Assembly (NCBI GenBank): GCA_034096865.1
Contig: JAWQFJ010000607.1
Coordinates: 12,501-76,500 of the forward strand
DNA from: Theodoxus fluviatilis
Taxonomy: Eukaryota > Mollusca > Gastropoda > Cycloneritida > Neritidae
Direction: 5' to 3'
DNA length: 64,000 nucleotides
Positions 10,730 through 22,900 of this stretch are shown piece by piece. Every line of letters starts with the position of its first letter. Within the stretch, counting starts at the first letter, position 1. The notes beneath the pieces were generated by a model. It saw nothing but the letters and a program-made list of their open reading frames with translations, did no database searches and had not been told where the DNA came from. Position numbers and translations under genes: made by a program.

Positions 10730-11473
10730 GTGGTGCCTGAGGAGAGTCAGTGTGAGGAAGGGAATGGAGTTCTCCCTTGTGAGCCGTTAGTGCTCGGAGT
10801 CTTGTATGGGAGGTGCGAAGTGTGCCCACTGAGAGAAGTGGAGGTTGAGAGTAGAGACGTGGCGGGTGAGATGCCTGAGGGTGATGTGAGTGAGGACAGT
10901 GAGATGGTTGCTTGTCGCTCGTTGGAGAGAGTGGGGATTGTCGAAGACAGGGTCAGAGTCGAAGACAGGGTCAGAGTTGAAGACAGGGTCAGAGTCGGAG
11001 ACAGGGTCAGAGTCGAAGACAGGGTCAGGGACAGAGACGTAGTCAGGGACAGAGACGTAGTCAGGGACAGAGACGTAGTCAGGGACAGAGACAGAGGAGA
11101 AGTGTCAGTAGTGAAGGTGGAGGGAGAAGACAAGTGTGAAGTTGAGGGTGGGGTGTTGATGTGTTCCACCCGGAAGGAGAGGGAGAAGTTGAAGGATGAG
11201 ACTGAGAGGGGGGTGTTGATGTGTTCCACCCGGAAGAAGAGGGAGAGGTTGAAGAGTGAGGCTGAGAGTGGGGTGTTGATGCGTTCCACCCGGCGGAAGA
11301 GGACGTGTGCGGAAGTTGAGCATGAGTCTTATGGGAAGACTGGTGTGGAGTTGAACGATGGAGGAGAGAAAAGATTGGAGATGAGAGAAATTGCGTGTGG
11401 TGGTGTGAGTCTCGGAGGGGCGAGACACAGGGAGAGAAAATGGTTTGACTGGAGGAAGAGAAAGAAAGGCTAA
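10730..11473 (+). CDS. Repeat-rich acidic/basic ORF, unknown, linked to the gag-like element
   Basis: An uninterrupted 247-residue frame starting 30 bp after the gag-like stop (its first codon is GTG, so the true start is uncertain). It contains tandem hexapeptides (DRVRVE about five times, DRDVVR three times, 10930-11095). Three 20-residue units follow that contain GVLMCSTRK (60-bp period, 11152-11315), and the tail is basic and ends WFDWRKRKKG. No recognised domain. All repeat periods are multiples of three, which keeps the frame open. It may be the rest of the retroelement polyprotein or a chance frame in a repeat. Confidence 0.3.
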   Translation: MVPEESQCEEGNGVLPCEPLVLGVLYGRCEVCPLREVEVESRDVAGEMPEGDVSEDSEMVACRSLERVGIVEDRVRVEDRVRVEDRVRVGDRVRVEDRVRDRDVVRDRDVVRDRDVVRDRDRGEVSVVKVEGEDKCEVEGGVLMCSTRKEREKLKDETERGVLMCSTRKKRERLKSEAESGVLMRSTRRKRTCAEVEHESYGKTGVELNDGGEKRLEMREIACGGVSLGGARHRERKWFDWRKRKKG

Positions 11474-13074
11474 ATTTAGAGAGAGGAATGACTGGGTGTG
11501 GGAATGAGAAAGATTTGATGTGTTTGGCTGTTTATTGGAGTGTGCTGTGCAGGGAATGTGATGGGTGGAGTGTGAGAGTTTTGTGGGCCAGTGTGATGGT
11601 CAGGTGGTTGTGTGGTGTGATGGGTTTGGATTTAGGGTATGAAACCAGTGAGAGGGAGGCACCATTCCTGGGAGGTGGTCGGGTGAACAGAATATTAGGC
11701 ATTGTTGAATGAGGCTGGTGTAGTCCTCTCAAATTGTTTCTGTACCGATTATCCTAGTGGTAAAACAGACCACGTAACCTGGGGCCCCTGTTGTTAGGGA
11801 GAGTTTGTGCTGTTTTCTTGATTGAATTATTAATTGTGAAAAATGTCATATCCATAACATTTTTCTCATTGTGGAAGGGAGGTGTGGCGAGACAACGTTT
11901 TCCATATCTTCTGTTTATTATTATTATTGCCAGGTGTCTGCTGAGCCGTAGTCTTAGTGATTTCTTCCCCTGCCCTGAGCCGGTGTTAGCAGAGAAATGA
12001 CCCCTGTGTAAGGAAAATGAATTGGGAGTGTTTTGAGTTGTGTACTCCACTGACGATATCCCGTCCACCAATCTATGACTTTCAGCTAGTAAACTGATCA
12101 ATCAGAGCGGAGTGGGATGAGCTGTGGGGATTGGACAGAGTGAACAGTGTGACGTCAGAGAGGGCATTTAAGCAAGTGTTGCAGAATGTTCGAGGCGTCT
12201 TTACATTTATTTTTAGAGAAGCAGAATCCTCGAAGATGCAGGCGCCCTGCTTAGGATAGGTTTTTTCCCCTGGCGGTGGCCATGTATGGAGAGTGAGGAA
12301 GTAGAATGATAGCAGAGAGAAACCGCAGCCCGCCCGGAACTGACGAGGAGAAAACCCACTTGACGGTGGGGTGATGAAGTTGGTGGATTGCCTGCCTGCC
12401 TGCCTGCCGGCCTGCTTGCCTGCTTGTCTGAAGCCAGGCGGCCTGTCTCGCAGAAAAACCGACTCCTCTACAGGGAAGAAGGAGGAAGAACGAGTCCCCT
12501 CCATCTCTACGAACCAGAAGTAGAACACCAGAGAGAATGCCGAGTCTCCGTACTTTTTCATCGTTGTGGTGATTTTTCCCGAGTCACCGGCTGCAATGTC
12601 GGTGCACTCAAACCCTTCCCCCCCGTCCCTCAACCCCTGTGTAGCACGCACTAGGCGTGGGGGTTAAGCCCGTGCAACAACTGCTCCACGGTTTCATCCA
12701 GAGGTCAGATAAGTACATTGGTTTATTTTCCCTGGCTCAGCGGCATATTTTATTTTCCCTGTTTGTTTTATTTCTCCTTGCGAGTTCTGACTACTGAATT
12801 GCTGATTACTTGTGCTTGCATTTGATGCATTTTGTGGCGCTTGCTGCCCATTCCCCTTTCTAGGGTAATTGCTTCATGAATAATTAAACAACCCATTTGA
12901 ATTGATACTGGTTTTGCCATTTCTTTATTATCAGACAGTTTACATCAATAGTTTGAGTGAGGAAATGAAGGTGCGTGCATTGGTTCTCCAAGATTTTACC
13001 CCTAGACATTGAAACAAGCCATTTAATTTATTCAGTTGGGATGAGTTAAATTAAAGTAAAGAACGAGCACGTCA
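11474..13074. other. Flank of the gag-like element, no gene recognised
   Basis: It contains a promoter-like word (TGACGTCAGAGAGGGCATTT) near 12151 and a CCTG-rich run at 12390-12425. Long open frames on both strands here have no recognisable domain and no repeat of the 9.5-9.9 kb leader, so an LTR is not supported. Confidence 0.35.
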
Positions 13075-13133
13075 CACACACGCACGCTCGCACTCACACA
13101 CACACACACGCACGCACGCACGCACGTACGGAC

Positions 13134-13183
<50 letters not shown>
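13075..13183. repeat. (CA)n and CACG microsatellite
   Basis: Mixed CACG tetranucleotides leading into a pure CA array. Confidence 0.93.
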
Positions 13184-13187
<4 letters not shown>

Positions 13188-13299
13188 TGTAACGTTTTGA
13201 CTTTGCACCGGTCATGCAGGGATGGTGACGTTTTGAATTTTCATTGGTGTAAAGATGATAACCAATAGAATACTTCGATTTGTTGAAAGCATGAGTTAT

Positions 13300-13405
13300 T
13301 TAGCGTCAGATCTGAACTTATTCTGTGAACCCGAGTCAGTATTGAGTCAGTATTCGCCGGTAGGCGAAGTCTCTAGTGAACTAGAATGATCTGAACTCAC
13401 CCCTG
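13300..13405 (-). mobile_element. Family C end fragment
   Basis: CGCCGGTAGGCGAAGTCTCT here is the reverse complement of the end of the family C copy at 27061-27095 (AGAGACTTCGCCTACCGGCG). It also carries the GTGAACCCGAGTCAG end block. This is probably a solo fragment made of two joined ends. Confidence 0.5.
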
Positions 13406-14209
13406 GCAGGCACGGACGCCCAAGGTATGGCTCGTGTACCATTTTATAGTGTTTTGGGGTTGTTTGGGGAATGGAATATTGTTTAGGGAAAGGAACATTG
13501 TTTACGTGAAGGATCTGAGTATGGGCAAAGATTATAGGTTACACAAAGATAGCTCATGCCGAGCTTTTGCTCTTAAAAGTTACAAGACGCTTGGAACGCA
13601 GCGCCCCAAGCGGCCAGGACTATGGGGAAGTAATCACACTGCTTAGATACATGTAAAAAGTGCTTGTTTGTCGACGCGTTTCTGATGCATTCCGATCATG
13701 TTTGTGAATACATTTACGGTGTAATGTGTAATAAAATGATTTGCTGCAATAATGGGGGTGTTTTGGCTTTTTTTTTGTAGCAGGCGTTGTGAAATCGAAA
13801 TATTTGGTTCATAGAAAAAGGATGCTTCTGCGCATGCGCGTGAGCCTATAGTCCGTTTGAACATTGCACATTTAAAATGACGGACATAGTCTCGCTTCGC
13901 GCAGAAAAAGCTGAATTTGGGGACACTAGAAACCCCATCCAAAGAAAATGTAAGCCATGAACAGCATTAATTTATCAAAGCTGTATGTTGATTGCATCAT
14001 TAGGTCGTTAAAGCGCTTATCTTTTACAAATGGAAATGCAGGTCAACTACACGCCGATCTTCCAAGTTCGCGCACGTCTATTTATAGCTGACGCGCGGAA
14101 TACATTGTTGTTATATCGCAACGAAATCCACTGACAGGTGCTTTCGCGTGAAGGTGCATTGACCCGCATTTCCAATTTTGCAATGCACGACCTATTCATG
14201 CATTCAACA

Positions 14210-14560
14210 TTCCTCCTCCTCCTCCTCCTCCTCCTCCCCCTCCTCTCCCTCCTCCTCCTCCCCCTCCTCCTCCCCCTCCACCCCTCCTCCTCCCCCTCTT
14301 CCCCTCTTCCTCCTCCTCCTCCTCCTCTCCCTCTTCCCCTCCTCCTCCTCCCCCTCCTCCCCTTCTCCTCCTCCCCACCCCCCATCCCCATCCTCCATCC
14401 CCACCCTCCATCCCCACCCCCCATCCCCACCCACCCCATCCCCACCCGCCATCCCCACCCTCCATCCCCACCCCCACCCCCCATCCCCACCCACCCCATT
14501 CCCACCCGCCATCCCCACCCTCCATCCCCACCCCCCATCCCCACCCTCCATCCCCACCCG
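14210..14560. repeat. (TCC)n and CATCCCCACC minisatellite
   Basis: C/T-rich strand: TCC triplets (14210-14370) passing into short units of CCCCACCCTCCATCC (14380-14560). The mirrored Pro/Ser-rich and Gly-rich open frames on both strands are repeat artefacts. Confidence 0.93.
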
Positions 14561-14656
14561 GTTCCGGTGTAACCTATAATCTTTGACTCAAGGGAAGTTT
14601 TGGTGTTGCAAAGTAGGCAAGGACGGAACTCTGTCCCGACTCAAGGGACAATACTG

Positions 14657-14784
<128 letters not shown>

Positions 14785-15246
14785 GGGGGGGGGGGGTCCC
14801 CCTCTTTTCCCGAGAGGTTGAACCCGACCTGTTTTTTTTGTGTTGTTTTTTAATGACAAAACCTTGGCCCGTATTCACAACGGCGATTTATCTTTTTAAC
14901 ACTCGATTTATCCCCTAGCCCCGCGTTATCTTGATTGGTTAGATAAGGTACGCTCGTCAGAGGATCCTAGGTTGCGCTTTGCTATATATACTGGTTTCCA
15001 GCCAAGGGAGAGCGGAACAGGCAGTTGGAATCGTCTGAGTTTAGAGATAAATCGGAGTTAAAATATATCGCCGATAAATCGCCGTTGTGAATACGGGCCC
15101 TGGAGGTTTGTCATTTTAGAATTACAAGCATTAAGAGAAATTCCTCATAGGTCATCACAAAGCTGATGACGTCAAACTATTGTTGACGTCGGCGTACGGG
15201 TTCGCACTCATGGATAGTTTTCAGTCACAAAATGATCTAAACTTCG

Positions 15247-16102
15247 TTTTTTGACTCACATGCGAAGCAAAAGTGAGTCTATGTACTCAGCCGTGTCGTC
15301 CGTCCGTCCGTCCGTCCGTCCGGGCGTAAAAAACTTAAACGTTGGATTTTTCTCGGAGACTATTAAGTCTATCAACATCAAATGTGGCATGATGGTGTAT
15401 GATGACAAGGCCTCAAAAAACATACATAGTGACTTGACCTTGCTTCAAGGTCAAGATCACAGGAGCCATAAATGTGGTCTCTAAAACAGTCATTTTTCAC
15501 ATTTTCCCAATTTTCTCCCACGTTATTGAGAATGGCGACCTTACCTACAAGTGGTATATAGGTCAAAGCAAGCCCTATCTATTGATACCAGTTTGGTTGA
15601 CCTTGCTTCAAGATCAAGGTCACAGGAGCTCTTCAAAGTTGGATTGTATACATATTTTGAAGTGACCTTGACCCTGAACTATGTCATATAACTGTTTCAA
15701 ACTTATTAATTATGTGGGGCACATGTTATACTTTCATCATGAGACACATTTGGTCACATATCATCAAGGTCAAGGTCACTTTGACCCTTATGAAATGTGA
15801 CCAAAATGTGGTAGTGAACCACTAAAATTGACCATATCTCATGGTAGAAAGTGCCAATAAGCACCATTGTGCTTCCTATGTCTTGAATTAAGAGCTTTGT
15901 GTTGCATGACCTTGGATGACCTTGACCTTGGGTCAAGGTCACGTGTATTTTTGGTAGGAAAAATGTGTAAATCATTTCTTAGTGTATGATGTCATTGGTA
16001 GGTTTAGTTGTTTGACCTTGACCTTGAAGGTCACCTGAAGGTCAAGGTCATATAAAGGTCAAGGTCAAGCATGTGAGTCGTATGGGCTTTGCCCTTCTTG
16101 TT
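15247..16102 (+). mobile_element. AGGTCA-rich MITE-like element, copy 2
   Basis: Full-length plus-strand copy from TTTTGACTCACATGCGAAGC to GGGCTTTGCCCTTCTTG. It has a short (GTCC)n run of about five units and the same interior order of TCAAGGTCA blocks as the other copies, with scattered point differences such as CAAGATCA for CAAGGTCA. Confidence 0.82.
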
Positions 16103-16435
16103 GGGTCTGGCCACCAAACAATCCTGCCTTGTTTAATTATACAGGACACAGAAGAAAAATTGTGGCTTCCCTAGCAAGGGTTTGCTCTGTAGTTTCTGTT
16201 GCGTTTACCAGGTCTTGGTTTCAACTGCACCTCCTTCCTGTGCTGGTGTTTGGAAGCCTTCGACTACCATCTAGGGTACTGATGATATTTCAATAAGCCA
16301 ATGTGTACATGGGACAGCGTGATTCTGTGATCACGTCACCTTCTTCTTTCAGCAATACGGCTGCAGGGACTACTGCTTTCCTCCCTTCTATTGCCACGGA
16401 TTCGTTTGCAAGTTGAGTCGAAAGGTAATTGTTTA

Positions 16436-16470
16436 TCCCTCCAGGTTTAATGGAGGTCCTCACAGCTTTA

Positions 16471-16529
<59 letters not shown>

Positions 16530-16929
16530 GATTGTCTGTCTGTGTGTGTGTGTCTGTCTGTCTGTTCCGACTTAACGGCTGATATCTCAAAAACTACTGG
16601 ACGGATTTCCTTGACATTTTGCACACTTACTGGAAGTTAGGTCCGATTGAATGTAACACATTTTCAGAATCGAGGTTTGAAAAGAAAGTGACCTTTTTAC
16701 GTTTTGGTGTTGCAAAGAAGGCAAGGGACGGAACTCTGTCCCGACTCAAGGGAAGTTTTGGCATGTGTGACGTGATCATTTGACGTCGTGACGTAATTTC
16801 GAGGAGATTGGACATTGGTGAAGGAGAAAGAAGGATTTTTTATCCCTCCAGGTTTACTGGTGGTCCTCACAGCTTTGTCTGTCTGTCTGTCTGCCTGTCT
16901 GCCTGTGTGTCTATCTCTGACTCTCTGCC

Positions 16930-16996
<67 letters not shown>

Positions 16997-17330
16997 GTCT
17001 GTGTGTCTGTCAGTCCCGACTTAACGGCTGATATCTCAAAAACTACTGGACGGATTTCCTTAACATTTTGCACTTACTAAAATATAGGCACGATTGAATG
17101 TATCAAATTTTCAGAATCGAGGTTTGAAAAGAAAGTGATCTTTTTTACGTTTTGATGTTGCAAAGAAGGCAAGGGACGGAACTCTGTCCTGACTCAAGGA
17201 AGTTTTGGCATGTGTGACGTGATCATTTGACGTCGAATAACGTGACGTAACTTCGAGGAGATTGGACATTGGCGAAGGAGACAGAAGGATTTTTTATCCC
17301 TCCAGGTTTACTGGAGGTAATCACAGCTTT
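16436..17330 (+). mobile_element. Family B repeat, tandem copies with TGTC arrays
   Basis: Two complete units start at 16436 and 16848 and a truncated one at 17297. Each begins CCCTCCAGGTTTA, carries a (TCTG)n array, then CGACTTAACGGCTGATATCT and a conserved tail ending GAAGGATTTTTTATCCCTCC, which leads straight into the next unit. The (TCTG)n arrays (16470-16560 and 16860-17005) differ in length between units. Confidence 0.75.
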
Positions 17331-17451
17331 ATGGATTAGCTCACTCCGTAACGCGTCGAATATTGTTTTGTTGCTGGGACACGCTTGGTTGTAGAGGATG
17401 CGCATACGGGTTCGAATTCACACAGAAGCTTCTTTTTTTTTGTGTGTATGG

Positions 17452-17540
<89 letters not shown>

Positions 17541-17660
17541 CACCCCACCCGTTGTTGTACACGTGAGAGGTTGCGGGTTCGAACCCGATCTTTTTTGTTT
17601 GTTTATTTGCTTGTTTTTTAATGCCAAAACCTGGAGGTTCAGCGCCAGCGGTTTTTATCG
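17331..17660 (+). mobile_element. tRNA-like SINE with internal (GA)n
   Basis: Head GATTAGCTCACTCCGTAACG with a B-box-like GGGTTCGAATTC, a poly-T run, a pure (GA)n tract at 17455-17536, then GAGGTTGCGGGTTCGAACCC and the CCAAAACCTGGAGGTTCAGC tail shared with 9085-9112. Confidence 0.55.
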
Positions 17661-18019
17661 CTAATTTTCCAACAAAATATTTTAAAATGGATTTTTCTGT
17701 GTTTCATCCAGTTTTGACAAATTAAACCATTGTCCGTGTATTTCTCAATCGAAGGATGATGATTCTGTTTTCTAAACGAAAGAAAAGGAGGCCGATTGTG
17801 TTCCACAGAATGTCAATGTGATGAGGTTCAGTCATGAGAATCCTTGGTGAGTATTTGTAAGGTACTGCAACTGAATATTCAAGTTTTCAAGTCTCTAAGA
17901 GCAGTTGTATTTAAACAGAGGATCACAATATGCAAATGATGTCAAATGTTATTCTTTATCTAAATAAAGATGTCAGGTTGTCATTTTCCACTTTCAGCGT
18001 GGCGAGGGTGAGAAATGAG

Positions 18020-18138
18020 GGCAAGTGCACAGAAAGGTCAAGGCTATCGGAGGGCAAGTGCACAGAAAGGTCAAGTCTATCGGAGATCAAGTGCACAGAA
18101 AGGTTAAGGCTATCGGAGGGCAAGTTCCCATCCTTTGA
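18020..18138. repeat. 33-bp tandem repeat
   Basis: Three and a half units beginning GCAAGTGCACAGAAAGGTC (starts 18021, 18054, 18087 and a partial at 18120). In one frame it encodes an 11-residue repeat with KCTERSRLSE, but the surrounding frame is short and unlike known proteins. Confidence 0.8.
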
Positions 18139-18299
18139 GTAACTGTCCACAATAAAACTCGACAAGAAATGCATCCTGGTGTTTGTCAGATTTTCTTTTT
18201 TCTAAGAAAAGGAACGATAAAATCAGAATTTCTTAAAATTGCTTTTGTTGATGAAGAAAGTTGTTCACACAGACCCTCGCGCACGTACTCACCATGCAA

Positions 18300-18753
<454 letters not shown>

Positions 18754-19146
18754 CACAGACTTAAGATCATGGTCGAATCGACGGTGCCTTGAATCCTGAG
18801 AGCGCAAACCTCCGCCAAGGAAGCCACAATTCCTGAATAATATATTTGGCAGGGTGTTTTGCTAGCCAGATCTGACTAAACGAAGTTCTTCATTTTAGTG
18901 GCTGAAAGCAAAGACACCATCTAAATAGTGTCTTTGCTGAAAGCTATCCATGAGCGCCAACGCCGACGTGCTCAGTAGTTCGACGTTGTCAGCTTCGTGA
19001 TGAACTAAGGAGATTTTCTCTTAATGTTTATGATTCTAAAATGACATTATAACCTTGAAAATTTATTGGATTGTTCCCTAAGGTAAAATCCCGACGTTGC
19101 ACCAGAATTCACCAGAATCTGTTCTGAAGTTAAAAAACAAATCGTC

Positions 19147-19985
19147 GATTATAGAAAATTGATGCTACCCTGTTTTGTCACTTTGTCTGGAATGAATGAG
19201 TGAATGATTGTGCATAAATTATTGGTGAACATCAATTGATGCACCTGTTGGTGAAACGTTTAGACATGCCAACAAGAATGAAAGTTGTGATGTCCATGGG
19301 ATCTTCCCAGTATCCATGTTGTATATTGTACAGAAATACTCTCCAAATTGGCATGGGATCCAAGAAAAGTATAACTATTCCTAGAGCAGATTAACACTCA
19401 AGAATTTGAGGAGCAGCAACAAATCATGTTGATTATAGAAAATTGCTGCTACCCTGTTTTGTCACTTTGTCTGGTATGAATGAGTGAATGATTGTGCATA
19501 AATTATTGGTGAACATCAATTGCTGCACCTGTTGGTGAAACGTTTAGACATGCCAACAAGAATGAAAGTTGTGATGTCCATGGGATCTTCCCAGTATCCA
19601 TGTTGTATATTGTACAGAAATACTCTCCAAATTGGCATGGGATCCAAGAAAAGTATAACTATTCCTAGAGCAGATTAACACTCAAGAATTTGAGGAGCAG
19701 CAACAAATCATGTTGATTATAGAAAATTGCTGCTACCCTGTTTTGTCACTTTGTCTGGTATGAATGAGTGAATGATTGTGCATAAATTATTGGTGAACAT
19801 CAATTGATGCACCTGTTGGTGAAACGTTTAGACGTGCCAACAAGAATGAAAGTTTAATGTCCATGGGATCTTCCCAGTATCCATGTTGTATATTGTACAG
19901 AAATACTCTCCAAATTGGCATGGGATCCAAGAAAAGTATAACTATTTCTAGAGCAGATTAACACTCAAGAATTTGAGGAGCAGCT
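19147..19985. repeat. 284-bp unit repeated three times
   Basis: Units start at 19147, 19431 and 19715 (GATTATAGAAAATTG), with only a few substitutions and one small deletion in the third unit (AAAGTTTAATG for AAAGTTGTGATG). The third is cut at about 19985. Non-coding; no inverted ends, so this is more like a young satellite or segmental triplication than a transposon. Confidence 0.9.
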
Positions 19986-22900
19986 TGGAACTCTTTCAGT
20001 CCTGCCGTTTTTTAGCTGTGTGCATTCCCCAGCCTCTGTTTGTGTGTGTGTTTGCTGTGTGGCCAGCAACTACCGGTTGTTCCAGAAATGAACTAGTTAC
20101 TCAAAAAGCGTTGCATCAATCATAAGCAAACGTTCCAGGCATGATTAATGTGGTGAACACATGAGCTGCAGTGGGAACATTGCACCGTCTCAACCAAGGT
20201 TTACTCTGGGCCTGCTTGAGTGGGAGTTGAAAGCCCATTGGACTGGACTTGGCCACAGTCTGCCCTCATTGTTGCCACCAGCTCTGCACGTCCTAATGTG
20301 GCTGCAGGTTCACCCTCCATGATTTTGTAAATAACCAGAGACCATTGCAGTGCACCCAAGCAATATTTCGCATGGCATGTTGAAGCTGATGAGGTGTTTT
20401 AAAAATCTACATTCTGTGACAACCTTAATGAAATGGGGGAGGATGGTGGAGTGGTTCTAAAGCAGCCTGAAAGAAATGCAAGATTTTCCCCCCAGAAAAA
20501 CCATATTCGGATTCCATACAAGTTTATTTCTGGAAGAATAATGTTTGGAATTCTAGTGCAAATGGAATGCTCATTCAAGCATTCTTCAACAAGTGCTTCA
20601 CTATCTGTACATTTGGCAGAGTGCTCCTGCCACAACACAGATGTAGACCACTCCCATCTTCAAACTTCAGAGTTACCTGTACAAAAACGCCACCTTGGTT
20701 CAGTCCAAGGTAATCCAGCCATTCCATTGACCAACACCAACATGTATCATCAGCGGTGTATTCAAACCAGCTCAAACCCTTGTACAAAAAGTCTACAAAC
20801 ATGACCAGTTACATCTTTTCTGAGTAATGCAAGTATGAAGTGATGCACATCGCTGAAAAAACATGAGTAATGAAATCAAAAGCTGTGGTGAGTTGAGACA
20901 TTTTAGCAGTGGATAAAACTTGTATCATGCCACTGGGTCTTGTGAAGCAAGACGTCACACCATAAAATTATAGGCACACCGAACACCCTTCCATTAGCAG
21001 ACATGAATTCAGGCAGATTACACAACAGCATGAACCTTGTTCTAATTCTGCACAGCTCCAGTAATCTCATTGGACCTCCATTTACAATTGTGCTTCTTTT
21101 CTGGACGAATACTTTGTAGCATTTTGCTTGTGAGCAAATTTTCTATGAACAATACAGATTCCTTGATTTTTAATCTCTGGAACACAAGTACAAGTTTTTC
21201 AAGATGATGAAAAGTTACATTGCCTGACCCATTGACAATACCGAGTGTGAATGGTCTGTTGACAACACAACCACAGATCATCATAAGTGTTGAGACATGT
21301 TGTGTGATCATGTCAACCATCTACGAATGATAAATCCACACCATGGGTTACAACATCACAGGCGCATACTGGAATGACATACCAATAGAAATACTGTATT
21401 TTCACACCTGAAGACACAAAGGAGCAGATGACAGTTCTTAAAACATGCAGCTTTCTATTCTTTGTACAATTTTATATTAGCAGTGTGCTTGGGCAGGACT
21501 TTCATATATATATATTGGGCTGAGGAATGATGATAATGACAAATTCTGCAGAAAACAGTTGCCTAACATTCCTGGAAGCATTCCATTACAGCAGTATGCA
21601 AACTCAGAATGAAGCTGTTGTGATGTTAAGTCCGGAATCACTGCAGGAGCTGAAGTGATCTCAACAGAAATTTATTAGCAAAGGCCGTTTGCTCACAGAA
21701 TCACTGCAGTAAAAATTCTGATAATTCAAGAGAAGCCAAAAATCCTGGAATCAGTGAGACTGATCATTAGATGAGAAAATTATGTGATGGAAAATTTCAG
21801 GTGCAAGTTGTTTTTAAAATATCTCTTTTTCATATAAAATGTTTTACAGATGCAATGGTACATCACAACCATGTTTATATATCAGTATCATTGTTATTTT
21901 ATTCAATGCAGAGTGTTATTGATCATCAGTGATTCAGAAGTACAAACAAGTCCATGATTACAGCAAGTGTGCGTCAAAGGATATTGGCATGCAGCAAGAG
22001 TGGGTGGGCTTGGTTTTCCACGTGAGTTTGTACACATAGTCAGGTCTAAATGGTCTTGCCGTCTTAGTGCCCCCTGGTGGCCTCTCCAGAGCAGAACCTG
22101 AAAGCTCAGCAGCCAGAAGCTCCAGCTGCTGCAGAGGGCATCCAGTGGCTGTAGCCATGCACTACATTCCCACTGCTCATAGAAAATCTACAGTCACAAA
22201 AGCAAGCAGCTCATCACAACGCAGAAGCAGGGAAGATGCTGTGGATGGAACTGCTGAAATGAAGGCCTTTCTCAGTGCTTCATCTCAGAGAACACAGCGT
22301 ATTGCTCTCCTTGTGTGGCTATGTGTTACACTGCAGATGTTTTCTCATAGCCATTTAAAGTACTGGTTGCAAAAGTAAATAAGAAAGTGGGATTTAGAAG
22401 GAAGAAAAAACCCCACAACAACAACAGAACAAATACTGTTTGTCATGATATACCTAATATAACAAAATATATACAATGAGGAAACTATGCATCAAAATGA
22501 ACATTTAACAAAATATGCTACATGGCATATAAGGCTTGACTTAATGATTCATACAGTATATGTACAAGGGTGCAGGAGACATATACAATAAAAGTAACAT
22601 TACAAAAACCTACACAATTTATCAACATATAATCTGTGACAGCTGTATCATGGCTGTCAGGATTTGATTAAGCAAATATGAAAACTTCGAATCTCTTTTG
22701 ATCATTCGGATACCTTATCAATACCAACACACTGATATCTTATGCTACCAATACTAAAGGCTAGTAGAACACTGCCTTCCTTGCAGTAGTATCAGGCAGG
22801 GGAAACTATTCTAGTTACAACTCGTGCAGGCACTCTACAGTTACTTCCCCGCTGCCTGGAAGCCACCATTTCCACCCTGTGCTGCTGGCCTGGATTTCAT

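Noticed and set aside
12082..12651. 189-residue minus-strand ORF and its plus-strand partner
   Set aside because: Codon use and composition are irregular, there is no domain, and the frame includes a CCTG simple repeat.
9560..12700. Complete LTR retrotransposon
   Set aside because: TATA-bearing leader and 3' flank were compared by eye and share no long direct repeat; no RT, RNase H or integrase was seen.
14047..14572. Pro-rich (+) and Gly-rich (-) ORFs of 110-165 residues
   Set aside because: Both follow from C/T-rich triplet and CATCCCCACC repeats.
22067..22378. 103-residue plus-strand ORF MPPGGLSRAEPESS
   Set aside because: No recognisable domain, no splice or promoter context, and it lies antisense to the probable INPPL1 3' UTR.
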